Part shown: positions 17,864 through 26,077 of the stretch, piece after piece
How the letters are laid out: every line of letters begins with the position of its first letter
Position numbering within the stretch: the first letter of the stretch is position 1
NCBI RefSeq assembly: GCF_000622325.1
Contig: NZ_JASE01000005.1
Coordinates: 2,852,001 to 2,916,000, forward strand
Direction: 5' to 3'
DNA length: 64,000 bases
DNA from: Sulfitobacter geojensis
GTDB lineage: Bacteria; Pseudomonadota; Alphaproteobacteria; Rhodobacterales; Rhodobacteraceae
The notes under the pieces: model-generated
Seen by the model: only the letters and a program-made list of their open reading frames with translations
Databases searched by the model: none
What the model was told of the DNA's origin: nothing
Made by a program: the position numbers and the translations under genes

Positions 17864-19168
17864 ATGAACCTGCTTTATGCCAATGACCGGCGCGGCCAAT
17901 ACCCAGACAGCTGGTACGCTGCGACCGCCACACCGCATGACCGCCATGCCCCGCTAAAGGGGGCCACCACTGCAGATGTCTGTGTGATTGGCGGGGGGTA
18001 TACCGGTCTAGTCGCAGCACTCCATCTGGCGCAGGCGGGCCGCGATGTCGTCCTGCTTGAGGCGCAGCGCGTCGGGTTTGGCGCATCGGGGCGCAACGGG
18101 GGGCAATTGGGCACCGGCCAGCGGGTGGAACAAACCAAACTTGTGCAAATGGCCGGAACCGATCATGCGGCAACGCTGTGGGACATGGGACTTGAAGCGG
18201 TCAATTTGGCTAAAGATCTGATTGCGCGCCACAACATCGACTGCCATTTGAAACCGGGTGTCGCGTGGACTGCGTCAAATGACGGCGACGTCCGCGACCT
18301 GCATGCCTATGCGGAATTCCTGCGCGAAAATTATGGCTATGCGCAAATCGAGACCCTTGATCATGCTGCATTGCAATCGGTCTGCCCCTCCCCAGATTAT
18401 CGCGGCGGGATCCTTGATATGGGGTCTGCCCATTTGCACCCGCTGAACTATGCGCTGGGGCTGGCACGCGCAGCAACAGACGCTGGCGTACGGATTTTTG
18501 AAGGGAGCGCGGTTCACCACATTGAAGAGGGCAGCAAGGCAAAGATACAAACCGATGCCGGTCATGTTATGGCAGATCACGTTATACTGGGATGCAACGG
18601 ATATCTGGGCGGGCTGAACCGCAAGGTGGCCGCACGGGTGATGCCGATTAACAACTTCATCGCTGCGACCGAACCCTTGGGGGAGCGTATCAAGGATGTA
18701 TTACCGCGCGATGTGGCGGTGGCGGACGGGCGATTTGTGGTGAACTATTTCCGTCTTAGCCATGACGGGCGGCTACTGTTCGGTGGCGGCGAAAGCTATG
18801 GCTACAAATTCCCCGACGATATCGCCGCCAAGGTGCGCAAACCGATGTCAGTTGTGTTTCCACAGCTCAAAGACGTGCAGATTGACTATGCATGGGGCGG
18901 GACATTGGCCATCACCATGAAACGCCTGCCCTATATGGCCCGTGTCGGGCGCAATATCCTGTCGGTCTCAGGGTATTCCGGCCATGGGGTCGGCACGGCG
19001 ACGCATGCGGGCGCTTTGATGGCGCGCGCGGTTCAGGGCGATGGGGACGGGTTCGACACGATGTCGGTGATCCCAACCCCTGCATTTCCAGGTGGCGGCG
19101 TCATGCGCACGCCTTTGCTGGCACTGGCGATGAGCTGGTATGCGATGCGTGACCGGTTGGGGATCTGA
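17864..19168 (+). CDS. FAD-dependent oxidoreductase (gamma-glutamylamine oxidase, PuuB-like)
   Basis: This is a 434-residue DAO-family flavoprotein. The Rossmann FAD motif is VCVIGGGYTGLVAALHLAQAG with a VVLLEAQRVGFGASGRNGGQLG continuation, and the C-terminal FAD stretch is LSVSGYSGHGVGTATHAG. The closest functional model is gamma-glutamylputrescine oxidase, which oxidises the amine to an aldehyde. It is the last gene of the operon. No aldehyde dehydrogenase is present in this window, so the next step must be encoded elsewhere. Confidence 0.88.
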   Translation: MNLLYANDRRGQYPDSWYAATATPHDRHAPLKGATTADVCVIGGGYTGLVAALHLAQAGRDVVLLEAQRVGFGASGRNGGQLGTGQRVEQTKLVQMAGTDHAATLWDMGLEAVNLAKDLIARHNIDCHLKPGVAWTASNDGDVRDLHAYAEFLRENYGYAQIETLDHAALQSVCPSPDYRGGILDMGSAHLHPLNYALGLARAATDAGVRIFEGSAVHHIEEGSKAKIQTDAGHVMADHVILGCNGYLGGLNRKVAARVMPINNFIAATEPLGERIKDVLPRDVAVADGRFVVNYFRLSHDGRLLFGGGESYGYKFPDDIAAKVRKPMSVVFPQLKDVQIDYAWGGTLAITMKRLPYMARVGRNILSVSGYSGHGVGTATHAGALMARAVQGDGDGFDTMSVIPTPAFPGGGVMRTPLLALAMSWYAMRDRLGI

Positions 19169-19186
19169 CCCGAACCGGTCCAAGCG

Positions 19187-19774
19187 TCATTTGAGTTTAG
19201 ACAGCTTGTCTTGCAAATCCGCGAGCTGCTTTTTGATCGCATCAAGGTCTTCGGCCGGTTCTGCGGCCTCTGGCTCCGGTGTTGGGGTAGTGGAGCCCAT
19301 ACCGGTGCTGCCCCAGCCGCCTGTCATCGCTTTCAAAAAGGCCTCTTGCTGCTTTTGCATCGCCTCCATGCCCGGCATGCTGGTCATATTTGTCAATCCC
19401 GGCATTTTGGCCAGCGGATTGATAGAAGTCATGTTCTCAACCATTTTGCTTTGCCCGTCGCGCAGCATGTCAAAGGAAGCCTGCAAGAACTGCGGCACCA
19501 CCGACACATTGCCCGACATATAGCTGCGCACCAGATCGTTCAGCACGCCGACCGGCAGAACGGATTCTCCGCGGCTTTCATGTTCAGCGATGATTTGCAG
19601 CAGGTATTGCCGCGTCAGATCATCACCCGATTTCAGATCAATGATCTGGACCTCGCGACCATCGCGAATGAAGCCCCCGATATCGTCAAGGGTCACGTAA
19701 TCACTGGTTTCGGTGTTATAGAGCCGCCGCGATGCGTAACGTTTGATCAACAGGGGTTTGGGTGTATCCGCCAC
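19187..19774 (-). CDS. phaR: Polyhydroxyalkanoate synthesis regulator PhaR
   Basis: This is a 195-residue DNA- and PHA-binding repressor. The N-terminal PHB accumulation regulator domain is intact (LIKRYASRRLYNTETSDYVTLDDIGGFIRDG, then IIDLKSGDDLTRQYLLQIIAEHE), followed by a repeated second domain (SYMSGNVSVVPQFLQASFD) and an acidic C-terminal tail (PEPEAAEPAEDLDAIKKQLADLQDKLSKLK) that can form a coiled coil. GTG 19774 is chosen because GGGAG lies 8 bases upstream and the upstream residues are non-homologous. A CTGC-N3-GCAG palindrome lies 22 bp before the start, pointing to autoregulation. Confidence 0.93.
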   Translation of the reverse strand: MADTPKPLLIKRYASRRLYNTETSDYVTLDDIGGFIRDGREVQIIDLKSGDDLTRQYLLQIIAEHESRGESVLPVGVLNDLVRSYMSGNVSVVPQFLQASFDMLRDGQSKMVENMTSINPLAKMPGLTNMTSMPGMEAMQKQQEAFLKAMTGGWGSTGMGSTTPTPEPEAAEPAEDLDAIKKQLADLQDKLSKLK

Positions 19775-19796
19775 GGTGTTTCTCCCAGAATGCGTG

Positions 19797-19807
19797 CTGC
19801 ACTGCAG
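19797..19807. promoter_or_regulatory. Candidate PhaR operator in the phaR leader
   Basis: CTGCACTGCAG fits the CTGC-N3-GCAG form reported for PhaR sites in Paracoccus. It lies 22 bp before the phaR start, where binding would block its own transcription. Confidence 0.6.
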
Positions 19808-19985
19808 CTTAAGCACAGAATGCACAAAATGAAAGCACGACGGTGAGATAGGGGAAAATTAGACCGCGCATGAGCCAGCGGTCTGCCGATTTTCCCGCGC
19901 AAAAACGGATTTAAAACGGTCCCGCAGTGCACAACCATACGCCATAGTATGTAAGTCAACCCCACAAACAGATGCGTAAAAATGG

Positions 19986-20015
19986 AAAACGGCGCAGAAG
20001 AACCTGCGCCGTTTT
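19986..20015 (-). terminator. Bidirectional terminator after the NIDO/RTX gene
   Basis: Arms AAAACGGCGCAG and CTGCGCCGTTTT form a 12-bp perfect stem with the 6-base loop AAGAAC. The A/T ends make it work on either strand; it ends the minus-strand NIDO/RTX transcript 29 bases after its stop. Confidence 0.8.
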
Positions 20016-20043
20016 CGGATTAACTCGATTAGGTGGGAAGAGC

Positions 20044-21456
20044 CTAGAAACCGAAGTCTTCGACAAAATAGCCGTTGCCGATCACGTCGATGGTAATCCC
20101 GCGGCTTTCGTCATCTTCGGAAATATAAACCACCGCTTCGGCGCGGCTGACCTCGTCCGTGTCGATCGCGTTGCGCCAGAACTCAAGGCCCGCACCATCC
20201 GGTGTCCGGTTCAGGATGTTTTGATAAACGCGGCCAAGGAACGTTTCGGTATCAAGGTCGCTGCCAAAGCTCTCAACGAATTCCTGCGAGGTTGAAATGT
20301 CCTGTGCGATGTCGAACAGGGAGACACCGTCGTCCAGCAGGCTGACATAGAAATCAAGACCCGCCCCGTCCGGTTCACGGTTCAAGATCGACGTATAGAA
20401 GCGATAGGCCGCCCCGAAGCTTTCGAGGGCACCGACGTCAAAGCGCAAATCGCCGTCCGAAAACGCGACCGCTTCGATTGAGATCAAGGTGTCAATGTCA
20501 CCGCCCTCGCCGGTCAGGCTGACCGTGCCATCGTCGTTGATGGTAAAGCTGCCAGCGTCGAACTCATAGGCGAGACAATCCGCGATATCGAACCCCTCCC
20601 CCCCGTCGAGGCGATCAGACCCAAGTCCACCGCTGATGAAATCATTGCCGACGCCGCCAACCAGATCATCATTACCGTTGCCGCCGTAGACAAAATCATT
20701 GCCGCCGGCGGAATCGATGTCGTCATCCCCGTCATTACCAAAGATTGAATCGCTTTCTTCGGCGCCGACCAGAATATCGTTTCCCGCGCCGCCCACGTTG
20801 ACCAAGGCCCCATCTCGGATGTCGAAAATCCACGCCCCGTCGACGCCCGAGTTGCCCGGGTTGTTTTCCAATTCGAGGATGGCGTTCTGATTGCCAGACG
20901 ACGGCAATTCAAAGCTGAGGTCCTGACCAAAGGCAAAACCCGCCCGCGCGATGGTGCCGCCCAGACCGCTGCTCCCGCCAGAGGCGTCGCCCGTGGTCCA
21001 TTGAACGTCCTCATACCGGAATACGATCTGGACGTTGCCATTGCCTGTGTCGGCCAATTCGAGCTGGAAGGTGTTTTCCTTGTCCTGATTGGAATTGTAA
21101 TACCCGACGTCATTCCAAGTGACGACAAAGCTGTCGCGTTCAGCGTTGAAATCCCAGAACACATTCTTGTTCGCGTCATCGGTGCCGCGCGTATCCACGT
21201 CGGCCCAGAACGGTGCGATGATATCAAGGTTGCCGGTGCCGACACCAATGCCGGTCGGTGTGAAGGTGCTTAAACCACCGCCAAAGGTCACGTTGCCATT
21301 GGTATTGACGTATAGGGACGTGTAATTGGTGTCCCCGATGGTAATGCCGCTTTGAAAGATCGACGTGATGTCGATTGCAGCCGATGACCGATCATCATTG
21401 CGAAAAAGCGATTCAGCGCCAAAAGGCAAAAGCGCATTACTGGTAACGTTAACCAT
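20044..21456 (-). CDS. NIDO / RTX calcium-binding / DUF4214 protein
   Basis: This is a 470-residue protein with three parts. Residues 10-215 fit a nidogen-like NIDO domain (TNGNVTFGG, IIAPFWADVDTRG, ENTFQLELADTGNGNVQIVFRYEDVQW). Residues 222-293 are RTX-type nonapeptide repeats (GGAGNDILVG, GGNGNDDLVGG, GGLGSDRLDGGEG) that bind calcium. Residues 350-440 hold two DUF4214 repeats (YTSILNREPDGAGLDFY; YQNILNRTPDGAGLEFW). There is no N-terminal signal, so type I secretion is likely, but no secretion genes are nearby. ATG 21456 has AGGGGA upstream. The gene sits unexpectedly between phaP and phaR. Confidence 0.88.
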   Translation of the reverse strand: MVNVTSNALLPFGAESLFRNDDRSSAAIDITSIFQSGITIGDTNYTSLYVNTNGNVTFGGGLSTFTPTGIGVGTGNLDIIAPFWADVDTRGTDDANKNVFWDFNAERDSFVVTWNDVGYYNSNQDKENTFQLELADTGNGNVQIVFRYEDVQWTTGDASGGSSGLGGTIARAGFAFGQDLSFELPSSGNQNAILELENNPGNSGVDGAWIFDIRDGALVNVGGAGNDILVGAEESDSIFGNDGDDDIDSAGGNDFVYGGNGNDDLVGGVGNDFISGGLGSDRLDGGEGFDIADCLAYEFDAGSFTINDDGTVSLTGEGGDIDTLISIEAVAFSDGDLRFDVGALESFGAAYRFYTSILNREPDGAGLDFYVSLLDDGVSLFDIAQDISTSQEFVESFGSDLDTETFLGRVYQNILNRTPDGAGLEFWRNAIDTDEVSRAEAVVYISEDDESRGITIDVIGNGYFVEDFGF

Positions 21457-21551
21457 AAGATATCCCCTGATTATGATAACCACCCCCCAAGGGCAGCCTT
21501 GACCATGTTGGTCGGCGGTCAAATCATGGCGCAGAAGCGATTTTGGGAAAA

Positions 21552-21569
21552 GGTAAGGGAATCCTTACC
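21552..21569. promoter_or_regulatory. Inverted repeat upstream of the NIDO/RTX gene
   Basis: GGTAAGG and CCTTACC are 7-bp arms around GAAT, and A/T-rich flanks extend the symmetry with one bulge. It lies 96 bp before the start of the gene and could be an operator. Confidence 0.35.
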
Positions 21570-21595
21570 CTTTTAAAATTCAGGGCTAACCATAG

Positions 21596-21622
21596 AAAAA
21601 GGCGGGCTCAGGGAAGCCCGCC
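21596..21622 (-). terminator. Intrinsic terminator of phaP
   Basis: Read on the minus strand, GGCGGGCT pairs with AGCCCGCC around a 6-base loop and is followed by TTTTTC. It lies 60 bases after the phaP stop. Confidence 0.88.
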
Positions 21623-21681
21623 TTTACCTTACATTCATCCGCAAAGATGCGCGTAAGGGGGAATAATCGCTGTTAGGGCGA

Positions 21682-22125
21682 TTACTTTGCTGTCGCTTTT
21701 TTCGCAGCAGCCTGTACGTCGTTTGAGGCTTTTTTCACAGCAGCAGTTGCTTCTTCCTGCGCGTCTTTACCAGCCGCCATCATCAGCTCAACTGTGTCCA
21801 TCTGAACTTTTTTCGCGATTTCAGCGAAAGCGGCCATATGCTCGGCTGCGGCTTCAGCAGAAGCAGAGGCGAAGTCGGTCATTGCTTTTGCGTAATCCGC
21901 AGGCTCGGCCTTGGCTTTTGCCATTTCGGACATCTTTGCTACGGTGTCTTTTGTCCACTTTGTGGAAACCTCGGTGGATTTCTCAACTGCGTTCAGCGCA
22001 ACGCCGGACAGTTTTTCGTTCAGCGTGGCGGACGTTTTGAACGCGCCTTCCATTGCAGATGTATCAACCGGGAAAGAACCCATAACGTCTTTCAGGATCG
22101 CTGTCATGTCTGGTGTCTTTGTCAT
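21682..22125 (-). CDS. phaP: Phasin, PHA granule-associated protein
   Basis: This is a 147-residue, all-helical, Ala/Lys-rich protein of the phasin family that coats polyhydroxyalkanoate granules: TAILKDVMGSFPVDTSAMEGAFKTS, FASASAEAAAEHMAAFAEIAKKVQMDTVELMMAAGKDAQ, and an Ala/Lys-rich C-terminal tail (AAAKKATAK). ATG 22125 has AAAGGATAG upstream. Its own sigma-70-like promoter and two CTGC-N3-GCAG palindromes lie at 22196-22243, so it should be repressed by PhaR when no PHA is present. It has its own terminator. Confidence 0.92.
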   Translation of the reverse strand: MTKTPDMTAILKDVMGSFPVDTSAMEGAFKTSATLNEKLSGVALNAVEKSTEVSTKWTKDTVAKMSEMAKAKAEPADYAKAMTDFASASAEAAAEHMAAFAEIAKKVQMDTVELMMAAGKDAQEEATAAVKKASNDVQAAAKKATAK

Positions 22126-22195
22126 TTGTCTATCCTTTGTTTGCATTTCACTTGGCGCCAACCGGGTGATGCCCCGTGTTTCTGCGTCTGCAAAG

Positions 22196-22224
22196 GATAT
22201 ACGTGCTGCAGCGCAGCATTTCAA
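22196..22224 (-). promoter_or_regulatory. phaP promoter
   Basis: On the minus strand the -35 box is TTGAAA (22224-22219) and the -10 box is TATATC (22201-22196), with a 17-base spacer. The spacer contains the palindrome at 22206-22216. The leader from here to the phaP ATG is about 65 bases. Confidence 0.7.
22206..22216. promoter_or_regulatory. Candidate PhaR operator inside the phaP promoter
   Basis: CTGCAGCGCAG (CTGC-N3-GCAG) occupies the -35/-10 spacer, so protein bound here would exclude RNA polymerase. Confidence 0.65.
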
Positions 22225-22232
22225 GCATTTTT

Positions 22233-22243
22233 CTGCGCTGCAG
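22233..22243. promoter_or_regulatory. Second candidate PhaR operator upstream of phaP
   Basis: CTGCGCTGCAG (CTGC-N3-GCAG) lies 27 bp, centre to centre, from the first site and just upstream of the -35 box. Confidence 0.6.
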
Positions 22244-22279
22244 CAAGATTTTCTTACCTAAGGTAAATCAAGCCTGAAT

Positions 22280-24085
22280 TCAGTGACTTGCCTTCTTGGC
22301 GACATAGGCCCCCGGCGCGTCGGAGACGATTTTGCGCCCCTCTGCCCCCGGAGTTCGGGCGGGAATCATCTTGCCTGAGCGCTTTTGCAGCCACTTTCCC
22401 CACCGCGGCCACCATGATCCCTCGTGAAAGGTCGCCCCTTCCAACCAGTCCTCATGGGTCAGCCCCGTATCATCGTTGGTATAATGTCCGTATTTACCCT
22501 TGGAGGGCGGGTTGACGATGCCGGCGATGTGGCCCGACTGCGTCATGATAAAGGTCTTGTCCTTCGCCCCCATCTTTTGCACGCCGCGATAGCTGTCTTT
22601 CCAGGGCGCGATGTGATCGGTCTCGCATGCAATCGCACAAAGCGGCACGTCCACTTCGTCCAGCACCAGATGATGGCCCATCAAATCAAACCCGCCCTCG
22701 GCAAGTTCATTACGCTGGCACAGACCACGCAGATACTGCATCGCCATTTTCGCCGGCAGGTTCGCACCATCCCCGTTCCAGTAGAGCAGGTCAAAGGCAG
22801 GTGGGGTTTCCCCCATCATATAGCTTTTCACTGCCGGTCCATAGACGAGGTCATTTGCGCGCAAATAGGAAAACGTGCGCGCCATGATGATGGAGGGGAG
22901 GATCCCCTTGTCGGCGGTCTCGGCCTCGATCCCGTCGATGAAGTCATCTGTCAAGAAGGGGCGGAATTCACCCTGATCCGAGAAATCAGTCAGCGCGGTG
23001 AACAGGGTCGCGGATTTGACCGATTTATCGCCCTTCTGTTTCAACAGGCTCAGGGTCAGCGACAGGGTTGTACCGGCAATGCAATAGCCCACCGCATTCA
23101 CCTGATCCTCACCGGTGATCGCCTTGGCTTCGCGGATCGCGGCCAGATAACCGTCCTGAATATAGTCCTCCATCCCGATGTCGCGGTAGGTCGCATCGGG
23201 GTTCACCCATGAGATCATGAACAACGTGTGCCCCTGATCGACCAGCCATTTTACCATCGAGTTCTGCGCCTTGAGATCAAGGATGTAGAATTTGTTGATC
23301 CACGGCGGAAAGATCAGCAGCGGGGTTGCATGCACCTTTTCCGTGGTCGGCGTGTATTGGATCAGCTCGAACATCTTATTGCGAAACACCACCTTGCCCG
23401 GTGAGGTGGCAATGTTGCGCCCCAGTTCGAAGGCTTTTTCGTCCGCGAGTTTCACAATCAACTCGCCGTTGTTCGACTCCAGATCGCTGATCAGGTTCTC
23501 CAGCCCTTTGATCAGGCTTTCGCCGTCCGTTTCTATCGCGCGCTGCAAAGCATCGGGATTGGTGGCCAGAAAATTGGTCGGACTCATCATGTCGACGATC
23601 TGACGGCTGAAATAGGCCAGCCGCTGCTTTTCGCGCGGTTCCATGTCGGTCACGTCCTCGACCGCTTGGGTCACGGCCTCTGCGTTGATCAGGTACTGCT
23701 GTTTGACGAAATTGAAATAGGGGTGGGTTTCCCACAGCGGATTGGAAAAGCGCCGGTCCTTGCCGGTTTTATCTTCGGGGGCAGATAGGGTGCCCTTGGC
23801 CAAGGCCTGTTGCGCCTCCATAAAATGGGTGACCGTTTTGGTCCAATAGCCCATCTGGTGTTCCATCAGCTTGGCCGGATTGGTCACAGCCTCGGTTGCA
23901 TAGGCCTGTCCCGCCTTGGCAAACAACTCTTGATTCGGACCATCCAGCGCCGCCTGATGCCCTTGGCGATTGCTCATTACCTGCCCCAAACGCTCGGCTA
24001 GCGCCTCGACTTTCTTGAGATTCTCGGCCATTCGTGCGGCAGAAACCTGGGCATCTGCTGGGGTATCCGTGGTTTTAGTTGTCAT
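22280..24085 (-). CDS. phaC: Class I poly(3-hydroxyalkanoate) polymerase
   Basis: This is a 601-residue class I PHA synthase that polymerises (R)-3-hydroxyacyl-CoA. The lipase-like box is GYCIAGTTL with catalytic Cys335. The N-terminal half has YWTKTVTHFMEAQQ and FSRQIVDMMSPTNFLATNP, and the conserved WNGDGANLPAKM and HIAPWKDSYRGVQ (catalytic Asp) and SGHIAGIVNPP (catalytic His) are present. ATG 24085 has AAAGG upstream. It is divergent from phaZ with a 105-bp space and is followed by phaP on the same strand. Confidence 0.97.
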   Translation of the reverse strand: MTTKTTDTPADAQVSAARMAENLKKVEALAERLGQVMSNRQGHQAALDGPNQELFAKAGQAYATEAVTNPAKLMEHQMGYWTKTVTHFMEAQQALAKGTLSAPEDKTGKDRRFSNPLWETHPYFNFVKQQYLINAEAVTQAVEDVTDMEPREKQRLAYFSRQIVDMMSPTNFLATNPDALQRAIETDGESLIKGLENLISDLESNNGELIVKLADEKAFELGRNIATSPGKVVFRNKMFELIQYTPTTEKVHATPLLIFPPWINKFYILDLKAQNSMVKWLVDQGHTLFMISWVNPDATYRDIGMEDYIQDGYLAAIREAKAITGEDQVNAVGYCIAGTTLSLTLSLLKQKGDKSVKSATLFTALTDFSDQGEFRPFLTDDFIDGIEAETADKGILPSIIMARTFSYLRANDLVYGPAVKSYMMGETPPAFDLLYWNGDGANLPAKMAMQYLRGLCQRNELAEGGFDLMGHHLVLDEVDVPLCAIACETDHIAPWKDSYRGVQKMGAKDKTFIMTQSGHIAGIVNPPSKGKYGHYTNDDTGLTHEDWLEGATFHEGSWWPRWGKWLQKRSGKMIPARTPGAEGRKIVSDAPGAYVAKKASH

Positions 24086-24190
24086 CTTAACCTTTTGCTC
24101 CTATCTTCGCACTTGCAGCATAACGTCGCCCTCTTCAGGGGCAGGAGCGATGGCATGCCCATACACGGGCCCAACAAGGAGACCCCCAAC

Positions 24191-25483
24191 ATGCGTTATA
24201 TGGCAACCTACGACCTTATGGAAACGATACGGAACACGAACCAGTGGATGGGTGCCTCAGCGCTTGCCGTTGCATCATACCCTGCTTTCTCCATGTTTCC
24301 AAACCCTGCTCTTGAATGGATGGCAGCTTGGGGCGAAGTTACCGAACGCAGCTTCTCGCGGATGGTGACAAAACCGGACTGGAACATCCCGCCTTTCGTA
24401 GGGGCCAACGGTCAAGACCGCATTGTTGTAGAAGAAGTTGTCGTCAAGCGCGACTTCGGCGACCTGCTGCATTTCCGCGTGCAAGGGCGCACAGAGCCAA
24501 AGCGCAAGGTTCTGCTCGTCGCGCCGATGTCCGGTCATTATGCCACTTTGCTGCGGTCCACCGTGATTTCGCTGCTGCCCGATTGCGACCTTTATATTAC
24601 CGACTGGCACAACGCGCGCGACATTCCGGTCAGCGCGGGTAAGTTCGACATCGAAGATTACACGCTGTACCTCGTTGACTTCATGCGTGAGCTTGGGCCG
24701 GATACCCATGTGATTGCCGTGTGCCAACCTGCGCCTCTCGCGCTGGCCGCAACCGCCTACCTCGCCGAAGAAGACCCCGATGCGCAGCCGCGCACACTGA
24801 CCCTGATTGGCGGACCGATTGATCCTTCCGCCGCGCCGACGGATGTGACCGACTTTGGCCATTCCGTCACCATGGGCCAGCTTGAGGAAATGATGATCCA
24901 GCGTGTCGGTTTCAAATACGCCGGCGTCGGACGCATGGTCTATCCCGGTCTGCTGCAACTGAATTCCTTCATCTCGATGAATGCAGAAACCCATATGAAG
25001 GCGTTTCAGAACCAGATCAGCAGTGTGATGCGCGGCGAAGCCCACGAGCATGACAAGCACAACAAGTTCTACGATGAATATCTGGCTGTGATGGACATGC
25101 CGGCAGAGTTCTACCTGTCCACCGTTGACCGTATTTTCAAAGAAGGTGAAATCGCCAAGAATGATTTTACCGTCGCGGGCCGCCACGTGGACATCGGCAA
25201 GATCACCACAGTTGCGGTGAAAACAGTTGAGGGGTCCAAGGATGACATTTCCGCCCCCGGCCAATGTATCGCGGCACTGGACCTGTTGACCGGCCTGCCG
25301 GACGACAAGAAAGCCAGCCACCTTGAAGACGGCGCAGGCCACTATGGTATCTTCGCAGGCAAAAGCTGGCGCAAGAATATCCGCCCCCTGGTGTTGGATT
25401 TCATCGATGCGCACGGCGAAACAGCCGCCGCCCCTGCCCCGGCGAAACCCAAGCCGGCCGCGAAGAAGAACAAGGCAGCCTAA
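24191..25483 (+). CDS. phaZ: Intracellular poly(3-hydroxyalkanoate) depolymerase
   Basis: This is a 430-residue intracellular PHB depolymerase of the alpha/beta-hydrolase superfamily. The catalytic Cys is in the box VIAVCQPAPLALAA (CxP type), and the conserved APMSGHYATLLRSTVISLLPDCDLYITDWHNARDIP and HLEDGAGHYGIFAG segments are present. A lysine/proline/alanine tail (PAPAKPKPAAKKNKAA) ends the protein. ATG 24191 has AAGGAG 9 bases upstream; the open frame extends to 24095 without homology. It mobilises the polymer made by the divergent phaC. Confidence 0.95.
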   Translation: MRYMATYDLMETIRNTNQWMGASALAVASYPAFSMFPNPALEWMAAWGEVTERSFSRMVTKPDWNIPPFVGANGQDRIVVEEVVVKRDFGDLLHFRVQGRTEPKRKVLLVAPMSGHYATLLRSTVISLLPDCDLYITDWHNARDIPVSAGKFDIEDYTLYLVDFMRELGPDTHVIAVCQPAPLALAATAYLAEEDPDAQPRTLTLIGGPIDPSAAPTDVTDFGHSVTMGQLEEMMIQRVGFKYAGVGRMVYPGLLQLNSFISMNAETHMKAFQNQISSVMRGEAHEHDKHNKFYDEYLAVMDMPAEFYLSTVDRIFKEGEIAKNDFTVAGRHVDIGKITTVAVKTVEGSKDDISAPGQCIAALDLLTGLPDDKKASHLEDGAGHYGIFAGKSWRKNIRPLVLDFIDAHGETAAAPAPAKPKPAAKKNKAA

Positions 25484-25486
25484 ACA

Positions 25487-26062
25487 ATGGCCAATGTCCC
25501 CTTTGCGTGTCGATGCGGCAAAGTACAGGGGACGTTGGCTGATGTTGGATGGGGAAACCACGCGCAGTGCTTCTGTCAGTCCTGCCGCGCGGCGGACATC
25601 CATACCGGTGCCCCGGATCCCGGCAGCGACGGTATCAGGGTCTACCAAACCACCCCTGACAAGATCAGTTTTCAGGCGGGTCAGGACCAGCTGGCAGTAT
25701 TTTCCTTTGGTCCCAATAACCTGCTGCGCTGGCAGGCCTCCTGCTGCGGGGCGGCGATGTTCAATACACTACGCAAGCCGAAAGTGGCTTTCGCCGGATT
25801 GGTTGCCGCGCGTGTCAGCGATTCTGCCGCACTTGGCCCCGTCGCAACACGCGGATTTATCCCGACAGGGGACGGCAAACACCGCCACGAAGGTATGGGC
25901 ACCCTTGTTTTTGGCATGATCTGGCGGGCATTTATCGGGAGGGTCAGCGGCCGCTGGAAACAGACGCCCTTCTTTGATCTCGGGACCTTACAACCCGTTG
26001 CAGAGGTTCAAGTTCTGCCCAAGGGCGAGACCGCAAGGCTGATCGCACAGACCAGCCGTTAG
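25487..26062 (+). CDS. DUF6151 / GFA-like zinc protein
   Basis: This is a 191-residue protein with an S-(hydroxymethyl)glutathione synthase-like (GFA) zinc fold: ACRCGKVQGTL near the N-terminus, FCQSCRA with a CxxC pair, and ASCCGAAMFNT. These Cys pairs are positioned as in GFA proteins, though the overall pattern matches the less characterised DUF6151 group. ATG 25487 lies three bases after the phaZ stop, so the gene is in the phaZ operon, but a link to PHA metabolism is unproven. Confidence 0.8.
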   Translation: MANVPFACRCGKVQGTLADVGWGNHAQCFCQSCRAADIHTGAPDPGSDGIRVYQTTPDKISFQAGQDQLAVFSFGPNNLLRWQASCCGAAMFNTLRKPKVAFAGLVAARVSDSAALGPVATRGFIPTGDGKHRHEGMGTLVFGMIWRAFIGRVSGRWKQTPFFDLGTLQPVAEVQVLPKGETARLIAQTSR

Positions 26063-26077
26063 GCGTAAACCCGAAAC

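Noticed and set aside
24275-25648. 457-residue open frame opposite phaZ
   Set aside because: Antisense to a depolymerase with intact motifs; a shadow frame.
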